The translations under genes and the position numbers were made by a program. A DNA stretch of 10,010 nucleotides from an uncultured Gemmatimonadota bacterium (GTDB lineage Bacteria; Gemmatimonadota; Gemmatimonadetes; Gemmatimonadales; Gemmatimonadaceae): positions 1-10,010 of the forward strand of contig CAMLIU010000032.1 in the NCBI GenBank assembly GCA_946479995.1, in the 5' to 3' direction. Each line of letters begins with the position of its first letter. Within the stretch, counting starts at the first letter, position 1. This document shows, in pieces, positions 1 to 7,258 of this stretch. The notes under the pieces are model-generated. The model saw only the letters and a list, made by a program, of their open reading frames with translations, was not told where the DNA came from and made no database searches.

Positions 1-1121
1 ACACCAAGGGGATCGAGTTCCTGTTCCGGAAGAACAAGATCACCTGGGCGAAGGGGCGCGGGACGCTGAAGGCGGGGAACGTGGTGGAGGTCGCGGGGGG
101 CCCCCCCGACAACAACGTTACCACCTACCAGGCGAAGCACGTCATCATTGCCACGGGCTCCGTACCGATCGAGCTCCCATTCCTCAAGTTCGACGAGGAG
201 CGCATCCTCTCCAATGTCGGCGCGCTCACCATCCCGAAGGTGCCGCAGCACCTCATCGTCGTCGGCGGCGGCATCATCGGCCTCGAGCTCGGCAGCGTCT
301 GGCGCCGGCTCGGCGCGAAGGTCACGGTCGTCGAGCTGTTGCCGAACATCCTTCCCGGCTTCGACGACGAGATCGTGAAGGAAGCGGAGAAGGCCTTCCG
401 CAAGCAGGGGCTCGACATCCGCACCGGCACGAAGGTCGTCAACGGCGGTCGCACGGAGACCGGTGCCTTCATCGAGGTCGAGAAGGACGGCCAGAAGGAG
501 CGCCTCGAGGGCGACCACGTGCTCGTCTCCGTCGGCCGGCGTCCCGCGACCGCCGGCATCGACGCCAAGGCCCTCGGACTGAATCTCGGCCGCCGCGGCG
601 AGATCCTCGTCGACACCCAGCAGCGCACCAACCTGCCCAACGTGTACGCCATCGGCGATTGCACGCCCGGGCCCATGCTCGCCCACAAGGCCGAGGAGGA
701 AGGTGTCGTCGCGGCCGAGGTGATCGCGGGGAAGCCGGCACACACGCATCACCACACCGTTCCCGGCGTGGTGTACACGTGGCCGGAGATCGCCGTCGTC
801 GGCATGACGGAGAAGCTCGTGAAGGAGAGCGGCCGCGAGTACAAGGTCGGCAAGTTCCCCTTCTCGGCGAACGGGCGTGCGCGCACGGCGGGCGAGACGA
901 CGGGCTTCATCAAGTTCGTCTCCGACGCGCACACCGACGAGATCCTCGGCTGCCACATGATCGGGCCCACCGTGTCGGAGCTGATCCCCGAGGTGGTGCT
1001 GGCGATGGAGTACCGTGGATCGTCGGAGGACATCGGCATCACCGTGCACGCGCATCCCACGCTGAGCGAGGCGACGAAGGAAGCGGCGCTGGCGGTGCTC
1101 GGACGCGCGATCCATATCTGA
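1..1121 (+). CDS. lpdA: Dihydrolipoyl dehydrogenase (E3), 5'-truncated by window edge
   Basis: FAD-dependent E3 subunit of 2-oxoacid dehydrogenase and glycine cleavage complexes; it re-oxidises the dihydrolipoyl group and passes electrons to NAD+ in the cytoplasm. The frame is open from base 3, so 372 residues are visible of a family length of about 465-475. The missing N-terminus should carry the first FAD motif and the redox-active Cys pair. Seen (numbering from base 3): ATGSVP at about 50-55, the NAD-binding GGGIIG at about 88-93 followed by the acidic end VVE, the second FAD motif AIGD at about 216-219, and the C-terminal dimerisation domain with the active-site His-Glu pair in HPTLSE (His about 351, Glu about 356). 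The GTG at 81 is internal and is not the start. Protein families with this fold also include mercuric and glutathione reductases, but the C-terminal HAHPTLSEA block is typical of LpdA. Neighbouring E1/E2 genes are not in view. Ends with TGA at 1119-1121. Confidence 0.95.
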   Translation, partial: TKGIEFLFRKNKITWAKGRGTLKAGNVVEVAGGPPDNNVTTYQAKHVIIATGSVPIELPFLKFDEERILSNVGALTIPKVPQHLIVVGGGIIGLELGSVWRRLGAKVTVVELLPNILPGFDDEIVKEAEKAFRKQGLDIRTGTKVVNGGRTETGAFIEVEKDGQKERLEGDHVLVSVGRRPATAGIDAKALGLNLGRRGEILVDTQQRTNLPNVYAIGDCTPGPMLAHKAEEEGVVAAEVIAGKPAHTHHHTVPGVVYTWPEIAVVGMTEKLVKESGREYKVGKFPFSANGRARTAGETTGFIKFVSDAHTDEILGCHMIGPTVSELIPEVVLAMEYRGSSEDIGITVHAHPTLSEATKEAALAVLGRAIHI

Positions 1122-1125
1122 CGAA

Positions 1126-1141
1126 CGACGGTTCGACGGTT
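1126..1141. repeat. Tandem duplication of CGACGGTT in the lpdA 3' gap
   Basis: Two exact adjacent copies of CGACGGTT (1126-1133 and 1134-1141) lie 5 nt after the lpdA stop codon. The overlapping stretch CGAAC-GACG-GTTCG (1122-1135) can form a small 5-bp hairpin with a 4-nt loop, followed by ACGGTTT. It is too short and lacks a clear U-tract, so calling it a terminator would be a guess. The rest of the 54-bp gap to the next gene contains nothing else I recognise. Confidence 0.6.
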
Positions 1142-1175
1142 TGTCGGCCCTTCGGTTCACGGTGGGTGCATTCGC

Positions 1176-1646
1176 ATGGATGAGATCGAGCTGCGGCCAC
1201 TGATGCCGGAGGATGCCGAGGGGGCACGTGCGGTGGTCGCCGCGCGGCTCGGCGGAACGCGCTACGAACCGCGCGCGCTCGAACAGCTGGACGTGGCGCT
1301 CACCTTCGAGGATCCGGAGTACATGGCGTTCCTCGCCGCCGAGCCGTCGTCAGGCCAGCTCGTCGGTCTCGCGCTGTTCGGCGCGGTGGCCGGCGCACAG
1401 CACGTGACGAAGCTGCACGCGCTGCTGGGTGACGACGAAGGCACCTGCGCCGCGCTCGCCGACGCCGTGCGCACGGTGGCTTCGGAGTCCGGCGAGCGGA
1501 TGGTGATAGCCGAGCTGCCGGACGACGCAGCCTTCCGCGATGCGATCGCGGCGCTTCGCGTTGGCGACTTCCACGACGAGGGTCGCGTGGACGACTTCGT
1601 GGCCGACGGGATCGGGCTGCGCTTCCTGGTCTGGCGGGTTCGTTGA
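1176..1646 (+). CDS. Small GNAT-like protein, degenerate acetyl-CoA motif
   Basis: A 156-residue cytoplasmic protein. The opening IELRPLMPEDAEGARAVV (residues 4-21) is the usual first strand and helix of Gcn5-related N-acetyltransferases. It is followed by a strand at about 61-70 (QLVGLALFGA), a strand and helix at about 77-102, and C-terminal strands ending LRFLVWRV. The acetyl-CoA pyrophosphate loop, normally R/Q-x-x-G-x-G/A, should lie after the strand near 82; here the sequence reads LLGDDEGTCAAL, which lacks the basic residue and the paired glycines. Catalysis and substrate are therefore uncertain, and it may be a non-catalytic GNAT relative. The ATG at 1176 was chosen because GGTGGG lies 9 nt upstream and the GNAT pattern begins at once. 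It follows lpdA by 54 bp on the same strand and could be co-transcribed. It converges with the aldo/keto reductase gene, with 24 bp between stop codons. Confidence 0.72.
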   Translation: MDEIELRPLMPEDAEGARAVVAARLGGTRYEPRALEQLDVALTFEDPEYMAFLAAEPSSGQLVGLALFGAVAGAQHVTKLHALLGDDEGTCAALADAVRTVASESGERMVIAELPDDAAFRDAIAALRVGDFHDEGRVDDFVADGIGLRFLVWRVR

Positions 1647-1670
1647 GGCTTCCGCCGCGGCGACCGCGCG

Positions 1671-2543
1671 CTACTTCGCCGCCTTGCGCCCCATCTCGTC
1701 CAGCGTGCGGAATTCCTCGTCGGTGAGCTCGAGTCCCGCCGCGGCAACGTTCTCCTCGAGGTGCTTCACCTTGCTCGTCCCGGGAATGGGCAGCATCACC
1801 GGGCTCCGCTTCAGCACCCAGGCCAGCACCACCTGAGCCGGTGTCGCGTCGAGGCGCTGCGCGATCTTCGTCACCGCGCCGCCTTCCTCGGTGAGGCCGC
1901 CCGCTTCCAGCGGATACCACGGAATGAAGGCGATTCGCTCGCGCTCGCAGAAATCCAGGACGTCCTCGTACTTCCGCCGCACGAGGTTGTAGTGGTTCTG
2001 CACGCTGACCACCGTGAAGAACTTCCGCGCCGCCTCGATCTCTTCCACGCCCACTTCGCTCAACCCGACCTCGGCGATCAGTCCCTCGCGCTGCATGTCG
2101 GCGATCACGCCGAATTGCTCATCACGCGGCACCTTGCTGTCGATACGGTGCAGCTGCCAGAGGTCGATCCGGTCCACGCCGAGCCGGCGCATGCTCATCA
2201 GGACGCATTGCCGGAGGTATTCGGGACGTCCGACCGGACGCCAGATGTCGGGACCCTGGCGCGTGAGGCCGCCCTTGGTGGCGATCACCATGTCGCGATA
2301 CGGATGCAGCGCCTCGCGGATGAGCTCCTCGCTCACGAACGGTCCGTACGAATCGGCCGTGTCGATGAAGTCCACGCCGAGGTCGGGGAGGCGGCGCAGC
2401 ACGCGCAGGCATTCAGCCCGGTCGGCTGGCTCGCCCCAGATTCCCTTGCCCGTGATGCGCATGGCCCCGTAGCCCAGGCGGTTGACGGTGAACTTCCCGC
2501 CGAGGGTAATGGTGCCACTCGAGCTCGCCGTGATGGTCGTCAT
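1671..2543 (-). CDS. Aldo/keto reductase, YdbC/PdxI-like
   Basis: NADPH-dependent cytoplasmic oxidoreductase of the aldo/keto reductase superfamily, 290 residues with the start used here, within the normal length. The full catalytic tetrad is visible: Asp61 and Tyr66 in the DTADSYG signature, Lys90 in ATKGG, and His132 in WQLHRID. The C-terminal cofactor segment [15 protein letters not shown] (251-265) is also intact. The N-terminal block VNRLGYGAM and the overall length recall E. coli YdbC (PdxI, pyridoxine 4-dehydrogenase); this is similarity from memory, so the substrate is not established. I chose ATG at 2543, which has GGACGAAG upstream. A GTG at 2573 in the same frame would add 10 residues ([10 protein letters not shown]) but has no visible binding site. 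It lies about 112 bp downstream of the REC-GAF kinase on the same strand, so read-through from the signalling operon is possible but not shown. Stop TAG at 1671-1673. Confidence 0.9.
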   Translation of the reverse strand: MTTITASSSGTITLGGKFTVNRLGYGAMRITGKGIWGEPADRAECLRVLRRLPDLGVDFIDTADSYGPFVSEELIREALHPYRDMVIATKGGLTRQGPDIWRPVGRPEYLRQCVLMSMRRLGVDRIDLWQLHRIDSKVPRDEQFGVIADMQREGLIAEVGLSEVGVEEIEAARKFFTVVSVQNHYNLVRRKYEDVLDFCERERIAFIPWYPLEAGGLTEEGGAVTKIAQRLDATPAQVVLAWVLKRSPVMLPIPGTSKVKHLEENVAAAGLELTDEEFRTLDEMGRKAAK

Positions 2544-2655
2544 CTGCTTCGTCCGTCGTGTCGGTGAATGCACTGCGCCAGCGCCGATGACTGCATCGTC
2601 GCTGCAGCGTCTTCACTGGCAAGAAGCGTCCCGATGGGCAGCCGGATACGCGCGC

Positions 2656-4533
<1,878 letters not shown>

Positions 4534-4540
4534 CGCTCGG

Positions 4541-4966
4541 TCATGGCAGCTCCACCAGCGCCCAGTACTTGTTGAGCGCCGTCATCACTTCGCAGAAGTT
4601 GGAAAAGGTCACCGGCTTCAGCAGGTAACCGGCGACGTTCAGGTTGTATGCCTCGATGCGATCGCGCTCGTCGTTCGATGTCGTGAGGACGACGACGGGG
4701 GTCAGCTTCAGCTCCGGGTCCTGGCGCAGCTCGCGCAGGAACTCGATGCCGTTCATCCTCGGCATGTTGAGGTCGAGGAGCACGATGCGCCGCTCGCGCG
4801 GAATCCGGTTGCCGCGCAGCTGCTCCAGTGCATCGACCCCGTTGGACGCGACGAACAGCGGATTGGCGATGTTGTTCTTCTGGAAGGCGCGCCGGACGTT
4901 CAGCACGTCCACCTCGTCGTCCTCCACGAGGAGGATGTTGAGCAGGCGGTCGGCGGGAGTGGTCAC
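4541..4966 (-). CDS. Single-domain response regulator, Rcp1/CheY-like
   Basis: A 141-residue stand-alone receiver. Acidic pocket Glu15/Asp16/Asp17 (LLVEDDEVD), phosphoacceptor Asp65 ([12 protein letters not shown]), switch Thr95 (VVLTTS) and Lys117 (LLKP) are all present, so it should accept phosphate. The spacing, the [10 protein letters not shown] block and the short C-terminal helix resemble the Rcp1 class that pairs with cyanobacterial phytochrome kinases. The kinase encoded immediately upstream has the matching SHDLKAPLRGI phosphorylation site, so it is the likely donor. There is no DNA-binding domain. The start is GTG 4966: it overlaps the upstream TGA as GTGA and has GAGG (4972-4975 on the complementary strand) 5 nt upstream. 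The open frame runs much further 5', but that part is out-of-frame shadow of the kinase gene. The protein could relay phosphate to the downstream REC-GAF kinase or act by direct protein contact; this is inference. Confidence 0.95.
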   Translation of the reverse strand: MTTPADRLLNILLVEDDEVDVLNVRRAFQKNNIANPLFVASNGVDALEQLRGNRIPRERRIVLLDLNMPRMNGIEFLRELRQDPELKLTPVVVLTTSNDERDRIEAYNLNVAGYLLKPVTFSNFCEVMTALNKYWALVELP

Positions 4967-6279
4967 GGGTGCCTCGATGGTTGAATGGGCCAGCTGAAGT
5001 GGAAGGTGGTGCCCTGCCCGACCTCGGACTCGAGCCACGTGCGTCCCCCGCGCGACTCGACGATCTTGCGCACCACCGACAGCCCGATGCCGGTGCCTTC
5101 CACCTGGTCGCGCGGCGCCAGCGTCTGGAAGATCTGCCAGATCCGCTCGCGGTAGCGGGGCTCGATCCCGGGACCGTTGTCGGTCACCGAGAAGCGATAC
5201 TCGCCGTCCGTCGCCTGCACACTGACGTCTACGCGCGCCCCCTCGCGACGGTTGTACTTGATCGCGTTGCCGATGAGGTTCATGAACACCTGCTGCAGGG
5301 GCACCCGCTCCGTGCGGAGCACCGGCATCCCCGGTCCCACCACGATGCTCGTCTCGGGCGGTGGATCGAGCAGCTCGATGCATTCGGCCAGCAGCTCGCC
5401 GACATCCACGTCGGTCGGCTCCTCGTGCACGCGACCGGCGCGCGAGTACGTGAGGATCCCGTCGATCAGCGCTTCCATGCGGTGTACGCGGCCCTTCAGG
5501 AGCTGCATGTGCTCGCGGCTCTCTCCCGTGACCTTGTCGCCGAGGTCCTCCTCGATCCACTCGGTGAGGTTGGCGATGCCGCGCAGCGGCGCCTTGAGGT
5601 CGTGCGAAGCCACGTAGGCGAACTGGTCGAGGTCCTGGTTGGAGCGCGCCAGCTCGGCGGTCAGCCGTGCCAGCTCCTCCGCCTTGTGCTCGGCCTCCTT
5701 CCGCGACTCCACCTGGAGCGTGACGTCCACGGCGAACACCATGATACCGGTCGGCCGGTTGTCGGGCGCGAGCAGTGCCTGGTACACGAAGTCGAGATAC
5801 AGGGGTTCGGCGACGCCGTCGCCATCCCGGTCCACGTGCACGAGCATCGCGTTGGCGGAGAAGGTCTCGCCGGTCTCGTACACGCGGTCCAGGATCTCGA
5901 ACAGTCCCTGGCCGGCGATCTCCGGCAGCGCGTCGCGCACCGGCATTCCCACCACGGAGCGTCCGCCGATCAGTTGACGGTAAAGCGGGTTGGAGACGGT
6001 GAACACGTGCGTCGGCCCCTCGAGCACCGCGATCGCTGCCGGCGTCTGCATGAACAGCTCGGCCAGGCGCTGCCGCTCACGCTTCGCCTCGGCCAGCGCC
6101 CGGTCCACGGAGGCGAGCGCCTGCTCGAGCCGGCTCGCCTGTTCGAGCGACGTCTGCTCGTACACCTCGAGCAGCTGCTCGAGTGCCGCGACCTGCGAAC
6201 GGAGACGAGCCTGCTCACCGGTCACGGCAGCGCCTCCCGGCATTGCGCTCGCCACCCGCACGCCGTGCTCGTCGCTCAC
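4963..6279 (-). CDS. PAS-domain sensor histidine kinase, phytochrome-type HisKA
   Basis: A 438-residue soluble kinase. It has an N-terminal coiled coil (about 22-72), a PAS domain (about 73-188; ELFMQTPAAIAVLEG at the start, IMVFAVDVT at the end), a linker helix (190-218), HisKA with phosphoacceptor His226 in ASHDLKAPLRGI, and HATPase_c with N-box Asn338 (NLIGNAIKYN), G1 DNGPGI (367-372), F box IWQIF and G2 GTGIGLSV (395-402). All ATP-binding boxes are intact. No transmembrane segment is seen. The PAS ligand is not evident. The start GTG 6279 is chosen because it overlaps the upstream TGA as GTGA, has GGGAAGG (6287-6293, complement) 7 nt upstream, and directly precedes the coiled coil; the frame extends to 6960 only as shadow of the sensor gene. 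The 3' end overlaps the receiver gene by the same GTGA. The pairing with an unlinked cytosolic sensor encoded just upstream suggests the two act as partners (inference). Confidence 0.95.
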   Translation of the reverse strand: MSDEHGVRVASAMPGGAAVTGEQARLRSQVAALEQLLEVYEQTSLEQASRLEQALASVDRALAEAKRERQRLAELFMQTPAAIAVLEGPTHVFTVSNPLYRQLIGGRSVVGMPVRDALPEIAGQGLFEILDRVYETGETFSANAMLVHVDRDGDGVAEPLYLDFVYQALLAPDNRPTGIMVFAVDVTLQVESRKEAEHKAEELARLTAELARSNQDLDQFAYVASHDLKAPLRGIANLTEWIEEDLGDKVTGESREHMQLLKGRVHRMEALIDGILTYSRAGRVHEEPTDVDVGELLAECIELLDPPPETSIVVGPGMPVLRTERVPLQQVFMNLIGNAIKYNRREGARVDVSVQATDGEYRFSVTDNGPGIEPRYRERIWQIFQTLAPRDQVEGTGIGLSVVRKIVESRGGRTWLESEVGQGTTFHFSWPIQPSRHP

Positions 6280-7028
6280 GCGAAGACCTTCCCGTCCACG
6301 AAGGGCAGCAGGGCAACCTTCACGTTCAGCGACAGCGTCTTGAACAGCTCGGCGATCTCTCGCGGTATCCGGACGCGCGAGAAGAGGATCATCGCGAACA
6401 GCTCCCCGGACGGCAGCACGCCACCGAAGCCGAGCACGGAGCGGATGTCGTGCGGGATCACGAACTCGTCCTGCGCCGGGATGTAGGGACTCGCCACGGC
6501 ATCCGGCACGTAGAACACGTTGAACGAGTGCTGTTCCATCTCCACCATCAGGCGCGGATCCGAAGCGAGCAGGGTGCTCACCTCCACGCCAAGCTGGCGG
6601 ATGAGCTGGGCGATCATCGGCGAGCGCGCGACGCCCGCTTCGCTCGCCAGGGGAAGCGCCTTGTGGCCCATCGAGCGATGGCGCGAGTTCCACGACTCCT
6701 CGACACCTGCACTCGCCAGCAGCGTGAGGCACTTCATGCCCGGATCGGCCGGCCGCTGCCCGAGCACGCCGACGGCGAACTCCTGCTGCTCCGCCTGCAG
6801 CTCGCGGAACGGCATCGTCACGAACAGGCGCACGAGGGCGCAGGCCGGCTCCCTGTTTCCGGAGGCGGTGAGCCGCTCGAACAGGTAGCGCACCGTCCGC
6901 TGGCCCACTTCCTCCATGCTCTCTGCGCCCGTTCCGATCCGCCGCAGCTCCATGCCGCACCGCGTCATCTCGGCGAGCGAGAACGCGCGAAGGTCGTACG
7001 ACGGCGGCTGGGAGGCGCTGGCGGTCAT
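6276..7028 (-). CDS. Unassigned stand-alone sensor-like protein of the signalling operon
   Basis: A 250-residue soluble protein whose family I cannot name. It has an N-terminal helical stretch (about 17-53, SLAEMTRCGMELRRIG...EEVGQRTVRYLFERL), a strand ACALVRLFV (62-70), a central part with MKCLTLLASAG (98-108), a Trp113 and GHKALPL (121-127), then SPYIPAQDEFVIP (180-192). It ends in SVLGFGG plus GELFAMILFS (208-217) and the terminal helix IPREIAELFKTLSLNVKVALLPF. The last strand-plus-helix pattern resembles the end of GAF/PAS folds, so a divergent ligand-sensing domain is a reasonable inference, not a match. It is first in the operon and overlaps the PAS kinase by GTGA. ATG 7028 was chosen because conserved-looking sequence starts soon after; upstream codons to 7145 look non-coding. 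No Shine-Dalgarno is visible, and a three-codon leader ORF overlaps the start as ATGA. Confidence 0.85.
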   Translation of the reverse strand: MTASASQPPSYDLRAFSLAEMTRCGMELRRIGTGAESMEEVGQRTVRYLFERLTASGNREPACALVRLFVTMPFRELQAEQQEFAVGVLGQRPADPGMKCLTLLASAGVEESWNSRHRSMGHKALPLASEAGVARSPMIAQLIRQLGVEVSTLLASDPRLMVEMEQHSFNVFYVPDAVASPYIPAQDEFVIPHDIRSVLGFGGVLPSGELFAMILFSRVRIPREIAELFKTLSLNVKVALLPFVDGKVFA

Positions 7029-7040
7029 GGGGTCATGGGG
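7025..7040. repeat. Tandem TCATGGGG duplication over the sensor start codon
   Basis: Two exact adjacent copies of TCATGGGG (7025-7032, 7033-7040) cover the sensor start. On the minus strand they give two ATG codons 8 nt apart. The upstream one (7036-7034) opens the three-codon frame ATG ACC CCA TGA, whose stop overlaps the sensor ATG (7028) as ATGA. This could couple initiation or simply be a chance slippage duplication. Confidence 0.6.
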
Positions 7041-7227
7041 TAATGAGCGACGACCACGATCACGGAGCAGCGATCGCGTACACGAGCCGGACTGGCGGAG
7101 CGATGGAATGCTTGCCCGTTCAGTCCTTGGACGGTGATCGGGCAAGTTCCGCGCTCATCAAGCGGACGCGACGGGCTGCGTCACGGGTACGGCTGATCCC
7201 ACCGGCACGCCGCGCCAGGGAACTCGC
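7029..7227 (-). promoter_or_regulatory. Intergenic region upstream of the signalling operon
   Basis: This 199-bp non-coding stretch lies between the GH9 stop and the sensor start, both genes on the minus strand. It must hold any separate promoter for the operon, but I cannot point to a convincing -35/-10 pair: TTGATG near 7163-7158 on the minus strand has only ATCACC at the expected distance. It contains part of one hairpin over the GH9 stop, a long imperfect hairpin (7098-7156), a small CGATC/GATCG repeat (7057-7076) and the start-codon duplication. Confidence 0.45.
7098..7156. repeat. 59-nt long imperfect inverted repeat (24 potential pairs)
   Basis: Paired segments from outside in: GAGCG (7098-7102) with CGCTC (7152-7156), GGAA (7105-7108) with TTCC (7147-7150), CTTGCCCG (7111-7118) with CGGGCAAG (7139-7146), TCA (7120-7122) with TGA (7135-7137), GTCC (7123-7126) with GGAC (7129-7132). 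Only short bulges interrupt it. It would fold on either strand's RNA. No U-tract follows, so a classical intrinsic terminator is not supported; a leader structure, RNA-processing site or dyad operator are alternatives. Confidence 0.7.
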
Positions 7228-7258
7228 TCAGGGAGCGGACGCGAGCGCTTCCCTGGCG
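7213..7258 (-). terminator. Hairpin spanning the GH9 stop codon, possible terminator
   Basis: The perfect 10-bp arms CGCCAGGGAA (7213-7222) and TTCCCTGGCG (7249-7258) continue inward as CTCGC (7223-7227) with GCGAG (7241-7245), with a 3-nt bulge on one side. This gives about 15 pairs around a 13-nt loop that starts exactly at the GH9 stop codon (7228-7230). No run of U follows on the minus-strand transcript, so it could be a U-less terminator or an mRNA 3'-end stabiliser. The arms are exact; the function is inference. Confidence 0.5.

Noticed and set aside
1761..2567. A + strand open frame of 268 codons
   Set aside because: Antisense to the aldo/keto reductase, whose catalytic tetrad is intact; His/Ala/Arg-rich shadow.
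2600..2609. Perfect palindrome CGCTGCAGCG between the REC-GAF kinase and the reductase
   Set aside because: Ten bases of palindrome, with a nearby CGATG/CATCG pair (2585-2598), is unremarkable in this composition and shows no terminator or operator context.
4967..5560. 5' extension of the response regulator reading frame
   Set aside because: This part overlaps the kinase gene out of frame and is Arg/Ala-rich. The true start is GTG 4966 with its own GAGG and the GTGA overlap.
4969..6486. A + strand open frame of 505 codons over the PAS kinase
   Set aside because: Antisense shadow of a kinase with all motifs present; low-complexity composition and no domain.
6280..6960. 5' extension of the PAS kinase reading frame
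   Set aside because: It lies over the sensor gene in another frame and has no domain; GTG 6279 has a good binding site and the GTGA overlap.
7098..7156. Possible tRNA or small structured RNA gene
   Set aside because: It folds as one long hairpin, not a cloverleaf, with no T-arm or acceptor features; kept only as an inverted repeat.
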